Shown piece after piece: positions 1 through 10,976 of a DNA stretch of 64,000 bases. The notes under the pieces are model-generated. The model was not told where the DNA came from, did no database searches, and was given only the letters and a program-made list of their open reading frames with translations. The translations under genes and the position numbers were made by a program. Every line of letters starts with the position of its first letter. Positions within the stretch are counted from its first letter, which is position 1. Origin of the DNA: Closterium sp. Naga37s-1 (taxonomy: Eukaryota > Streptophyta > Zygnematophyceae > Desmidiales > Closteriaceae); NCBI GenBank assembly GCA_947471745.1, contig CANJKZ010000774.1, positions 4,004,001 to 4,068,000 of the forward strand. The letters run 5' to 3'.

Positions 1-139
1 TTCCGCATGTAGATCCTCGCATGAAGCCTGAAAGCAGCCTCTGCTCTCCACAGAACCCGCTGCAATCGGAACTTCTGACCCCGAAAAACTGCATCGCACC
101 TCTCCACCCGCCGCTGATGTAGGACGACCGACGTGAGAG

Positions 140-3100
140 TCAGGTCCGGAAACGCGACCTGGTACCCGTTTTCCGGAACAGCATGTCACCCAGCGAAGCT
201 GTCGGACGGTTGGGATTTAGCATGCGTAGGGCACGACGGAGAGCCGAGGTGACCACTTGTATCCTGGGGCAGAGGAGAAGGCAATGTTCCAGGGTTTCCT
301 CCTCCCCATAGTACGGACAAGTTGGCTTGCAGCTGAGGAAAGCCAATCTCTCCCCCACTTGCAAATTTGGACCGTGGATTCTGATCAAAACATCTCGCGG
401 ACGGTTGGGAATCGCCAGGGAGTCCCAGGTCGTCACCACTCGCTTCTAGTTGATGTGATTCCCCCAACGTAAACCCCATTTCTGTTGCTCGTATGATTGG
501 CTGTAAGTCCCCTTCTAACCCTCCTTCATCCGCCTCATAGAGACCACCTGCCCCCCCTCCAAAATTGGCACTCGCGGGGGAGAGCCAGCCGAGCGTGGGG
601 AAACAGTTGGAAAGCCAAGCAGCCTTTTCCAGTGTGCCGGGATAGCGAACAGCGCCTTCAACGCGAGCTTCGCAGGCCCACCCCCTCCAAGTTCCTACTT
701 CAGTACCGCCATGGCTTTAACTATCGCCACACCGTCCTCTTCACCATCAAGAAGATCTCCAATCCTTAGCTCTGTCAAGTTTTGAACATCTTTCTGCCCT
801 CCCAGCGGATTTGTGGTGCTGTTGAGTAAGATTTCCTTGTTAAAGGTCATCCTCTCCTGTAGAACTTCTTCCTTGCTCCCCACCAGGTTCCTTATGGAGA
901 AGGGCGAGCTCATGAAGCTTTCCGCCGTCTGCTTCCACCGCAAACTGCCGCTACCCCGGTGCTTCAGTAGCTTCGTGTGCGTAGTGAAGGTGTCTACCCC
1001 CAGCGGAAGCTTTGCTGCCCGTTCCATGAGGTCATTTTTTAGCAGATTCCCCTCCGTGATGAAGAGACCCACCCTCCTTGCCGCCAAGCAGGTGATGAGT
1101 GTCTCAGGGTCCCTGACTCCGATACCCCCTTCCAGCCTTGGAGTGTAAAGCAGCTCTCTGTTTCCTGAGGTGAAGCAGTGCAATAGGCGCGTGATCTCCG
1201 TCCATACATCCGCTGGCGGCGAAAAAATATGTGCTTGAAATGCTAAGATTGGTGAGATGTAAAAATTAACTACCGTCGCTCTTGATGCGATTGTCAGGTA
1301 TTTCAGCTGCCACTTGGTGAGCTTTTCAAAGATGCGGCTCCACGCTTTCTCCCAAGTCGGCCGACCGTTACCGGACGGCATCACCCAAACTCCCAGCAAC
1401 CGCTCCGCGTCATCCGCTCTGGCCCATTTGAAGCTTCCTGCCCCAGTTGCACCGATGTTCGCTCCCGAAGGTAAGAGAACCGACTTGTCTTTGTTTGTCG
1501 CCAACCCCGAGGCTCTCTCATAGTGATCCAAAATCTCCTCCGCCTGACCAATCTGCTCTTTCCCCTGCAGAATCAGCGTCGTATCGTCAGCGTAACCAAG
1601 GCAACCAAGCTGATGCCCGTCCTTTTCAAGACCAAGTCCTCCCCTTTCAAGAAGTCTCTAGAGACCGAATCAAACGATTTTTGGAAGTCCACCAGAAGCA
1701 GAGACCGGTCATCCTTCTCATTCTTCGCACCCTCGATAATGTCAGCCACCAAGGCAACCGCATCTGACAACCGCTTCCCCGGTATAAAGCCGTACTGCCT
1801 AGGTGAGATGACCATGTGAAGCACCGTCTTCATCCGGTCCGCTACAACCCGAGCTAAGACTTTATATGCGAAATTCAGCAGTGTGATGGGCCGATAGTTG
1901 TTTAATTGCTCCTTGTCGCCTTTTTTGTGCAGCAAGATTGTGACCGCCTCCTTGATTTCGGCCGGCAACGTTGTGGTACACTCAAAGTCCTTTGCCATGG
2001 TCACGAAACTTTCTCCCAGCAAGTCCTAATGCGCTTCAAACAACTCCTTCGGAAGGCCATCACTGCCTGGTGATTTGTTCCGTGCCATAGCCGCAAAAGC
2101 CTTCTTCACCTCTTGTTATGACCACTCCGCTGTTAGTGTTTCAGCCACCCACACATCCAGGCATCGAGAAGGCGTGAAGCTCCACTCGGTGCGGTTGACC
2201 CGACGGTCATTCCCGAAGATATTTTTGAAGAAACCGGACGCCGCGGCCAGTATCTCATTCGTCCCGGTGATTGACATAGCACCCTCTTTCAACTCCGTTA
2301 TCTACGTACGCACTTTTCGTGCATAGATCTGCGCCGAGAGATGCTTTGAGGCAACTTCTCCAGTCAGCTCCGCCGTTGAGCCCGCCCGCAGATGCAATCG
2401 CTCCTTGCGTGATGACTGATACATCTTTAACTGCACCTCCTTCGTCCTCAACAGCTCTTTGGTCCTCCCGCAGTTCGGATTCCTCATCATCTCCTGCGTC
2501 AGATCCGCAACCGTGGTGGTCAGGTGAGCCACTGTTGCCCGAACCCGTTTACCCTCCTCCTTTGCGTATGTTCTGAGCCCAGCGCTCAACCTCGCCACCA
2601 GCAGCTCGAAACTGCTACCATCATTCACCTGGGTCCTCCAGACCGTCGCTTCAATGATCTTCCTCACCCCTGGCATGTTCACCATTGAGGCATGTAGACG
2701 CTATAGTCCAGGTCCCGTGCAGGCTTTCTCGTCCAGTCTGAAGGCAACCAGCACTGCACAGCTGTGATCCACCACTGGTTCCTCCGGTTTTTTATGTGAG
2801 GCTGCTGACAGGTAAGGCAATAAGGATTGCGATACTAGGGCCCGGTCAATTCGTGTGCTGACTCGTTAGGATTTGGAGAAGAAGGTATATTCTCGGCAGC
2901 CGGGGTGGAGTATGAGGAAGGCGTCAGAGAGTTGGAAGGTCTTACATCGCTGGAATAGCTTTGCGTTCTCATTGGATACCCCTTTGCCTGATGACTTATC
3001 AAGATTGGTGTTCTCTACGTGGTTGAAATCTCCGATGATCAGCAGATGCGCTGAAGCCGGGATCTGGTCTATAAGTGGTCCGAGAGTTTCTCTGAGGAAA

Positions 3101-3301
3101 GCGGCTTTAGGCTGCAGGCTCGAAGGGAAGTAAGCTACGACTAGGGTGAGGTCCGGCCAATGTCCCTTAACAATGGTTTTGATTATTCTACCTGACGGGT
3201 GAGCTGGTGTGTCATGGAAAGAGATGGACAGGTTACGGCTGAGAACGGCTACCCCGCCTGCCTTGGAGCGAGGAGCTGTGACTAAGATGTTGTAAGTAGA
3301 G
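140..3301 (-). pseudogene. LINE ORF2 pseudogene: endonuclease C-terminus, reverse transcriptase, zf-RVT
   Basis: ORF2 would nick target DNA and copy the LINE RNA. Minus strand from 3,301 to about 2,866 encodes the C-terminal AP-endonuclease, including LLIIGDFNHVENTN (about 3,005-3,045). An in-frame TAA at about 2,864 and a TAG near 2,702 follow, with RIDRALVSQSLLPYL between them. The linker continues to 2,302. Reverse transcriptase resumes at about 2,022 with NNYRPITLLNFAYK, YGFIPGKRLSDAV and motif A QKSFDSVSR. Only about ten codons later the sequence jumps to GYADDTTLILQGK (motif C, about 1,560-1,620) in another frame. The segment between motifs A and C is therefore largely deleted. The thumb region continues in frame to 695. 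A Cys/His cluster, CPYYGEEETLEHCLLLCP (around 230-320), is the zf-RVT domain. The combined nonsense codons, frameshift and deletion make it inactive. Confidence 0.9.
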
Positions 3302-3306
3302 AGTCT
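3302..3306. repeat. Target site duplication AGTCT, left copy (Copia-1)
   Basis: AGTCT directly precedes the first LTR and is repeated at 10,672-10,676 directly after the second LTR. Removing one copy plus the element rejoins the LINE endonuclease frame (TYWKRL then STYNILVTAP), which proves this is the insertion point. Confidence 0.97.
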
Positions 3307-3441
3307 TGTCAGAACATTATATAGCTTATGCTGTTGTGTAGGCTATAGTGGGGTATCCCATAGGGGGTACAACCCAATTAGGGTTTCCTATATGTACTCA
3401 CTTCATTCATAGTTCAACCATCCTTGTTCTTCATTTTCACA
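3307..3441 (+). repeat. 5' LTR of Copia-1
   Basis: 135 bp, starting TGTCAGAACATT and ending TTCATTTTCACA. It matches 10,537-10,671 at every base by eye. A TATATAG box-like string lies near its start. Confidence 0.96.
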
Positions 3442-3459
3442 TGGAATCAGAGCAGGTCC
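3442..3459 (+). other. Primer-binding site (tRNA-iMet type) of Copia-1
   Basis: TGGAATCAGAGCAGGTCC lies directly after the LTR. The usual plant PBS for initiator methionine tRNA begins TGGTATCAGAGC, so there is one mismatch. Confidence 0.88.
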
Positions 3460-4391
3460 CCTCCTAGGGACTGCTTCTAGGGCCCACCGAAGCGCGCCCC
3501 GAGGCGCGTTTTCCTTTTTTTTAGCGACCCTCCGTGTCGCCCCTCGCGGCCCCGCCGCCCTGCTCGCGCGGCCCAGCCGCCCTCTGCTTCGCGGCCCCGC
3601 CGCCCTGCTCACGCGGCTCCGCCGCCCTCTGCTAAGCGGCCCCGCCGCCCTACTACAGCGGCCCCGCCGCCCTCACGTCGCGGCCCGCCCGCCCTCTGCT
3701 TCGCGGCCCCGCCGCCCTGCTCACGCGGCCCCGCCGCCCTGCTCACGCGGCCCCGCCGCCCTCTGCTAAGCGGCCCCGCCGCCCCACTACAGCGGCCCCG
3801 CCGCCCTCACGTCGCGGCCCGCCCGCCACCCTACCTGCGGCCCGCCCGCCGCCCTACCTGCGGCCCGCCCGCCGCCCTACCTGCGGCCCGCCCGCCGCCC
3901 TACTTGCGGCCCTACCGCCGCCCTACCTGCGGCCTGCCCGCCGCCCTACTTGCGGCCCTACCGCCGACCTACCTGAGGCCCGCCCGCCGCCCTACTTGCG
4001 GCCCTACCGCCGCCCTGCCTGCGGCCCGCCCGCCGCCCTACCTACGGCCCGCCCGCCGCCCTACCTGCGGCCCTACCGCCGCCCTACCTGCGGGAGCCGC
4101 CTAGCAGCAGAACCGCCGGGAGCCGAGCCGCCCTGCCGCCGAGCCGCCCGGGAGCCGAGCCGCACTGCCGCCGAGCCGCCCGGGAGCCGAGCCGCCCTGC
4201 CGCCGAGCCGCGCGGGAGCCGAACCGCACTGCCGCCGAGCCGCCCAGCAGCCACGCCGCCCTGCCGCCGAGCCGCTGAGCAGCCGAGCCGCCCTACTGCC
4301 GAGCCGCCCTACCTGCCCTGTCTGGTGAGCACAGCCCCACTGTGACTGCGTGCCCTTCCCCTACTGCTTGCACTGCTCGTCTGTCGTCGTC
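3460..4391 (+). repeat. GC-rich repetitive leader of Copia-1
   Basis: The untranslated leader consists of many imperfect short repeats built on GCGGCCC..GCCGCCCT, changing towards gag to GAGCCGCC units. Open frames here encode only Pro/Ala/Arg-rich repeats and are not taken as genes. Similar GC-rich leaders precede gag in the other two Copia copies. Confidence 0.75.
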
Positions 4392-5432
4392 ATGGCTACC
4401 CCTAGTGTCCTCGCTTTTGACGCTGAGGGTCGAGCCATTGACTTTGAGGTCTGGGTCGACGACCTGCAGCTGTTCTTACAGTGCGATAGGGCGGACGGTC
4501 TTTCCCTCTTTGACCTCACCTCTGGCGCCTCTCCTGCCCCTGCTACTGATGCTGACCCCACTGTTCGCTCTCAGTGGGCCACCCGCGATGCTGCTGCACG
4601 TCTTGCTGTGCGTCGCCACCTGCCTACCACTGAGCGCGCGCACTTTAGTCAGTACAAGAGTGCTCAGACCTTGTACGACGCTGTAGTTGCGCGCTACTCT
4701 TCCCCTGCCACTGCTGCCCTGAGTCGCCTCATGCTACCGTACCTCTTTCCTGACCTTACTGCCTTTCCCACTGTCGCTGACCTCGTTACGCACCTCCGCA
4801 CTAGTGACACTCGCTACCGCGCCGCCCTTCCTTCTGAGTTCTGCGCCAAGAACCCCCCCCCCATGTACATCACTCTCTATTACATATTCACACGCCTCCC
4901 TGACTCCCTTCGCGTAGTCAGGGACCACTACCTCTCGGTCTGTCCCACCACTCTCACTGTCGACCTCCTCGAGAAGTCCCTCCTGGCGGCGGAGAAGAGC
5001 ATCGTCGCTGTAGGAGCCTCTCGTGGTGACCCTCGCACCCCCATCTTTGAGGGGTGTTCTCCTTCCCCCCTGCTGCCCTCTGTTGCCTCTGCTGCTGCTG
5101 CCGACCTGCTTGGTCTTGAGTCGGTCTGTGCGGCGTCTGCCCCTAGCGGGAGACGCCGCCCTGGCAGGGGCAAGGGGGGCAAGGGCGCGGGTGGAGCTGG
5201 CGGGGGCGGTGGAGGAGGCGGTGGAGGCGGAGGAGGGAGTGGGGGTGGCGGTGGGAGTGGTGGCGGGGGCGGTGGTGGCGGTGGCAGCAGCGGAGGAGGA
5301 GGCGGTGGTGGCGGCAGCGGTGGGAGCGGAGGCAGCGGTGGTGGTGGAGGTGGAGGCAGCGGTGGCGGAGGGGGTGGAGCTGGTCGGGGTGGTGCCCCGC
5401 AGCGTAGCGGCCCTGGTGGTGGCCAGCGCCAG

Positions 5433-5470
<38 letters not shown>

Positions 5471-8400
5471 CTCGCGGGACATCCCCCCGCCCCAGCAGCT
5501 CCGTGAGTGGTACACGCAGCGTCAGCGGGGTGGGGGTTTTGGTCCGTGCACCTACGTCCTTCGTTCCGGTGACCGAGCGGGTGAGCAGTGTGGGGGTGCG
5601 CACCCCACTCAGCGCTGCTTTGGCCGCCTGACGGACGCTTGGCGTCAGCAGTTCCCCGAGGCCAGTGAGATTCCCCGTTGGGGAGAGCTGTCTAGGGCTG
5701 GCGTAGCTGTCTTTGATCTTGACTTTGATGCTATCCTTGCTGCCATGTATGCTGTGACTATTAGTGAGGAGGGTGACTGTTACCAGTGTTTCCCGCCCGA
5801 CCCGGGCATTGGTACTGCTGCGCCAGGTACTTCTGCGGCTGCTGCTCTAGGTGCCAGTGCGTCTGCACTCTCAGGTACTGGTGAGGCTGCGCTCTCAGGT
5901 ACTGCGTCGGCTTCGGCCTCCCTCACCTTCACACTTGACTCAGGGGCTTCTCGCTCCTTCTTTCGAGACCGCACCACACTCACGCCGCTTGGCCGGCCGG
6001 TTGCAGTCTCCCTGGCTGACCCCTCTGGGGGTCCTGTCCTCTCTCACTTCTCCACTGTCCTCCCGTGTCCGGCTGCCCCCTCGGGCACCTTGTCTGGTCT
6101 GTACCTCCCCTCGTTCTCGACGAACTTGGTGAGTGGTGCTGACCTGCAGGATGCGGGGGTTCACCAATTTACTCCTGCGAGTCAGCGGGTGACCCACTGC
6201 TCGGATGCCCGCACAGGCCGACACCTGGCCACGTTCTCGCGTCGGCCAGGGTCGAGTCTCTACACACTGACCACTGCGTCTCCTCCTGTCCCTGCGTCTG
6301 GCCAGGTAGCTGCGTCGGGTCAGGTGTTTGCTGCTGCGTCCAGGTCTGGTCCTGAGTCTGCCCCCTGCTCGTGTCGCCGCCTGTCTCACGAGACTCTCCT
6401 GTGGCACCACCGTCTTGGCCACCCCTCCTTGCTTCGTCTTCGGGGCATGGCTTCCCGTGTCCTTGTCTCTGGTCTTCCCCGGTCTCTCCCTCCCCTTCCT
6501 TCGGGACCCGGACCTTCTTGTGTCCCCTGTGTCGAGGGGCGGCTCCGGGCTGCCCCTCACTCCTCCCAGTTTCCCCCGACAGAGGCTCCTCTGCAGACGC
6601 TTCACATGGACGTGTGGGGCCCCGCCCGCGTCCGTGGGCAGGGTCACGAGCGCTACTTCCTGCTGGTGGTTGACGACTACTCGCGTTACACCACAGTCTT
6701 CCCCTTGCGCAGCAAGGGTGAGGTCACTGAGGTGTTGATCGACTGGATCCGCGCAGCTCGTCTCCAGCTCAGGAGGAGCTTCGGCTCGGACTTTCCTGTT
6801 CTGCGTCTGCACTCTGACCGAGGTGGAGAGTTCTCCTCTGGCCTTCTGCGAGCCTACTGTCGTGCACGAGGCATCCGCCAGACCTTTACGCTTCCGGACT
6901 CTCCACAGCAAAATGGGATTGCTGAGCGCCGCATTGGCATGGTCATGGACGTCGCTCGTACGTCCATGATGCATGCGGCTGCCCCCCATTTTCTGTGGCC
7001 GTTTGCGGTTCGGTACGCGGCGCATCAGATCAACCTTCACCCCAGGGTCTCCCGGCCGGAGACCTCCCCAGCTCTGCTGTGGACGGGGAAGGTCGGCGAT
7101 GCGTCTGCGTTCCGTGTCTGGGGATCTCGGGCGTTTGTCCGCGACTTGTCTGCGGACAAGCTGTCCCCTCGTGCTGCTCCCTGTGTCTTCCTCGGCTTCC
7201 CCCCTGACGCTCCAGGGTGGCAGTTCTACCACCCCTCCTCTCGTCGTGTTCTGTCCTCCCAGGACGTCACGTTCGACGAGTCAGTCCCCTTCTACCGCCT
7301 CTTCCCCTACCGCACTCCTTCCCTCCCCCCGCCACCGCACTTCCTTGTGCCAGGTCCCCCCCCGGTAGACCCCCTTCCCCCTCAGGGTCCTGCCCCTTCA
7401 GGTGTGTCCCAGGTAGACGCAGTCGAGCCGGTCGAGGTTGCTGGTGACTCTGGTCCTGCTGCGGGTGCTGAGCCTGGGGGTGCTGATTCTGGGGGTGCTG
7501 AGCCTGGGGGTACTGCGACTGGGGGTGCTGAGCCTTGGGGTGCGGAGTCTGGGAGTGCTGCGCCTGGGGGTGCTGCGACTGGGGGTACTGAGCCTGGGGG
7601 TGCGGAGTCTGGGGGTGCTGAGCCGTGGGGTGCTGCTACTGGGGGTGCTGAGCCAGGGGGTGCTGCGTCTGGAGTAGCTGAGCCTGGAGCTGCGGAGCCT
7701 GCGGCCACTGGACCTCCCCTTGTGGCGTCTGGCGGTGCGGGACCTGGCGGTTCTCCGGGTGCTTCGCCTCGGCGGGAGCCCCTCTCTCCACAGGAGCTGC
7801 GCGAGTGGTTTGCCCGGCGCTGGAGGCGTGCTGCTGGAGCTGGAGGTTCTTCGGCTACTGAGGGTGCTGGTGCCGCGGGTCCCGGAGGTACTGGAGCTGG
7901 AGCTGCTGAGGGCGTTGACGCTGAGGCTACTGCTTTCGGTCCTGGAGGCGGTCCTACTGGGGGTGCTACTGGTGCTGTTGGAGGTCCTGGAGCTGGAGGT
8001 GCTGCTGGCGCTGGTGCTGCCGCTGGGGGTACTGGTGCTGTCCCTGCTGTGTCTGGAGTCGCCGCGCGGCCTAGACCGTACTTCGTTCCGCTCCTTCAGC
8101 AGGTTCTTGGTCTCCCGCCTTCTACTGGTCCTCCTCCTCCCTTCGAGTGTCCACAGCCTGTCCTGTCACAGTTACAGTTACGGCCGGCCTCCCCACTGCC
8201 CGCTCCTTCTCCCTACACTGGTCCCACTGGAGGTCTTGCTGAGCGTCGTGAGCCTGCGTCTCGCCCTGCGTCGCCTGTCCGTGCTGCTCGCACTAGTGGT
8301 CGTGGTTCGCGTCAGCGTCCTCCTCCTGTCCCTGGCACGCACCGGATGTCTCTGCGTCCGTCCACTGCTCCTCTGCGTGCCCCTTTGCCTTCTCCTCCTG

Positions 8401-10331
8401 AGTCCTCTCTTCCTGCTCTTCCTGACCCGGAGTCGGACTCTCTTCGTGCTGCCAGTCCTGCTGTCACACGTCTCCTTGCTACTGTCGTCACTGACCCCTC
8501 TTTTGAGTCCACTGCTGCGTCTGCGCTTGTTGCTGAGCTCGTCGACTTTGCTGCTCGCTGTCGTCTAGACTACGCTGCCGGTCTTGTTGCTGAGTCTGCG
8601 TCTGTCTGTCCTCCGTCCGTCGGGGGTGAGTGTGCTCTTGGCACGGACGTCCTTGAGGACAGGCAGGAGGAGTTCCGGTGTCTGGCTGCTGCTTCACCTC
8701 ATCTCGCGTCCGTACTACTTGCCCCTGAGGGAGACCCGGATGCACTAGACATCCCGACTCCGCGCTCTTACGCGGAGGCCGTAGAGGGTCCCTACTCCTC
8801 TCAGTGGCAGGCAGCTATGGATGCAGAGATGGCGTCCTGGAAGTCCACAGGCACCTACGTTGACGCGGTTCCCCCTCCTGGGGCGAACATCGTCAGTGGC
8901 ATGTGGATCTTCAGGGTGAAGCGGCCGCCGGGCTCTCCACCTGTCTTCAAGGCGCGGTACGTCGCTCGTGGCTTCAGTCAGCGGCAGGGAGTTGACTACT
9001 TTCAGACCTTCTCTCCCACCCCGAAGATGACCACTCTTCGGGTGCTACTGCACATAGCCGCTCAGCGCGACTATGAGCTCCACTCTCTTGACTTCAGTAC
9101 TGCTTTCTTGCAGGGTAGCCTGCACGAGGAGATCTGGCTGCGCCGTCCACCTGGCTTCACTGGGACTTTTCCTCCTGGCACCCAGTGGAGCCTCCGACGG
9201 CCAGTCTACGGTCTCCGCCAGGCACCGCGTGAGTGGCACGACACACTGAGGACTACGCTTGCGGCTCTTGGGTTTGCTCCCTCTACTGCTGACCCGTCGT
9301 TGTTTCTGCGCACCGACACTTCTTTGCCGCCGTTCTACGTCCTCGTGTATGTCGACGACTTGGTCTTTGCCACAGCTGACACTGCTGGACTAGCCTACGT
9401 GAAGTCCGAGCTGCAGAAGAGACACACGTGCACAGACCTGGGTGAACTGCGCAGCTACCTTGGCTTGCAGATCACTCGGGACAGAGCACGCCGCACCATT
9501 ACCTTGACTCAGTCACACATGGTGCAGCAGGTCCTTCAGCGCTTCGGCTTCACGTACTCCTCGCCTCAGGCCACTCCTCTGTCTACTCGCCACTCGCTCT
9601 CAGCTCTGCCTTCGGATGAGTCCGTAGAGTCGAGTGGCCCGTACCCAGAGCTTGTTGGCTGCCTCATGTACCTGATGACCTGTACACGACCTGACCTTGC
9701 ATACCCTCTTAGCATTCTCGCACGCTATGTTGCTCCTGGGAGACACCGACCAGAGCACATGGCTGCAGCTAAGAGGGTGTTGCGCTACTTGTGCAGTACG
9801 TCGGGCATGGGGCTAGTGCTTGGAGGGCGGAGTCCAGTGGTCCTCACTGGGCACGCGGACGCTTCTTGGGCAGACGACCAGGCTACACAGCGGTCGTCGC
9901 AGGGTTACACCTTCAGTCTTGGTTCCGGCTCTGTCTCGTGGCGGGCTACTCGCTCGTCCTCTGTTCTCAGCTCCAGTTGTGAGGCTGAGATCTACGCCGG
10001 GGCCATGGCTGCACAGGAGCTTCGCTGGCTCACCTACCTGCTGATTGACCTTGGAGAGCCGCCTCGTTCTCCTCCAGTGCTGTACGTAGACAACAAAGCC
10101 ATGCTGGCCTTGTGTCGAGAGCAGCGCTTGGAGCACAGAACGAAGCACATTGCTCTCCGTTACTTTCTTGCTCGTGAGCTGCAGCAGCGTGGTCAGTTGC
10201 GACTTGCTTACGTGGCCTCTGAGGCCAACACTGCTGATGTGTTCACCAAGGCACTTGCGCCTTGTGACCATCAGCGCTTCTGCACCCAGCTGGGTCTTGT
10301 ACCTGTCTTGCCTCACTTGCTCTCTTCTTGA
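4392..10331 (+). CDS. Copia gag-pol polyprotein (protease, integrase, reverse transcriptase, RNase H)
   Basis: A single 1,979-residue frame. The start at 4,392 (MATPSVLAFDAEG) is chosen because both other copies begin gag at the same point; the frame is open 14 codons further upstream. Order: gag capsid-like region (about 10-235); a poly-Gly/Ser tract (about 260-345) and a poly-Gln run; a Cys/His-rich segment; protease FTLDSGASRSFF (about 512); the integrase zinc region LWHHRLGHPS; integrase core with MDVWGP, LHSDRGGEFSS and PQQNGIAERR (about 740-860); a long Gly/Ala/Pro linker; reverse transcriptase with FKARYVARGFSQ, LDFSTAFLQG and catalytic YVDDLVFA (about 1,650); RNase H with ADASWADD, SSCEAEIYA and DNKAML (about 1,820-1,900). 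No frameshift separates gag from pol, as is normal for Copia. All catalytic motifs look intact. Confidence 0.97.
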
Positions 10332-10519
10332 CCTTGCTTGTACTGTTACATATATATACCTGCTCTTGCTTGTCTAGCTCTATATATATATGTGTACTCC
10401 TGCATGTGAACTGGCCTTGTGGCCTTGTCGTTGTGCTCGGACTGTGTGGTGACTTTGTGATCCACCCTGAGCTTGCTCTGCTTTGCTTGACTGGTCTTGT
10501 GACCCCTTGTTCTCCCCCA

Positions 10520-10536
10520 CTTTGCCTATGGGGGTG
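10520..10536 (+). other. Polypurine tract region of Copia-1
   Basis: The purine-rich ATGGGGGTG ends directly at the 3' LTR. The same motif (CTTTGCCTATGGGGGTG) borders the 3' LTRs of the minus-strand elements at 44,825 and 51,488 when read on their strand. Confidence 0.75.
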
Positions 10537-10671
10537 TGTCAGAACATTATATAGCTTATGCTGTTGTGTAGGCTATAGTGGGGTATCCCATAGGGGGTAC
10601 AACCCAATTAGGGTTTCCTATATGTACTCACTTCATTCATAGTTCAACCATCCTTGTTCTTCATTTTCACA
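10537..10671 (+). repeat. 3' LTR of Copia-1
   Basis: 135 bp, identical to 3,307-3,441. Confidence 0.96.
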
Positions 10672-10676
10672 AGTCT
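10672..10676. repeat. Target site duplication AGTCT, right copy (Copia-1)
   Basis: Matches 3,302-3,306 exactly. Confidence 0.97.
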
Positions 10677-10976
10677 CTTCCAGTAAGTAGGGTCTTCGCC
10701 TATTCTAGTGTCTACTAGTACTGCAATATCTCATGCTTGACTGTACCAACTGTTTACACGGCTCTGATTAGCTTTGTCTCATAATCTGTTAACATTGAGG
10801 CTCGAGATGGTGAGGTGGTTTTTCTTAATCATGGTGTAACTGCCTTGCAGCCCCTGATCATCCACATGCTGATAGAGAAAACGGTACATCTGACACCGAC
10901 TCCTAAACAGCAACAGACCGCTGTATCCAGGCAACGCTCGAACCATTTCACAGTCCGCACTCCTTGCGGATGACAT
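10672..10976 (-). pseudogene. LINE ORF2, N-terminal endonuclease part, with nonsense codons
   Basis: The frame starts near 10,976, overlapping the end of ORF1 by about 29 nt, the compact arrangement typical of LINEs. It reaches HLTISSLNVNRL, then an in-frame TGA at about 10,778, DKANQSRVNSWYSQA, a second TGA, and DIAVLVDTRIGEDPTYWKRL up to the Copia junction. The same frame continues at 3,301 with STYNILVTAPRSKAG. At least the first TGA fits CpG decay of an Arg CGA codon. Confidence 0.85.

Larger units (their letters stand above)
1..3306 (-). mobile_element. LINE (non-LTR retrotransposon), 3' portion, decayed
   Basis: On the minus strand the segment reads, from high to low coordinate, the C-terminal endonuclease, a linker, reverse transcriptase and a C-terminal zinc-binding domain, the order of plant LINE ORF2. 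The element runs off the left edge, so its 3' end and poly-A tail are not visible. Its 5' part continues at 10,672-12,770, because a Copia element was inserted at 3,306/10,672. Confidence 0.9.
3307..10671 (+). mobile_element. Complete Copia LTR retrotransposon (Copia-1)
   Basis: A 7,365-bp element with two identical 135-bp LTRs (TGTCAGAA...TTTTCACA), a primer-binding site, a GC-rich leader, one uninterrupted gag-pol frame, a purine-rich tract and a perfect AGTCT target duplication. Identical LTRs imply very recent insertion. It is nested in the dead LINE, in opposite orientation. It is the only element here that looks potentially autonomous. Confidence 0.97.

Noticed and set aside
3904..4328. 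Arg/Pro/Ala-rich open frames before gag
   Set aside because: Products of the GC-rich leader repeats, without a counterpart in the other Copia copies.
4734..5603. Minus-strand Pro/Thr-rich open frames
   Set aside because: Antisense of the Gly-rich gag tract of Copia-1; same for 7,382-7,708 and for 54,058-54,363 opposite or beside Copia-3.
7720..8568. 282-residue Leu-rich plus-strand open frame
   Set aside because: Alternate frame of the Gly/Ala linker of the Copia-1 polyprotein; the main frame continues through it.
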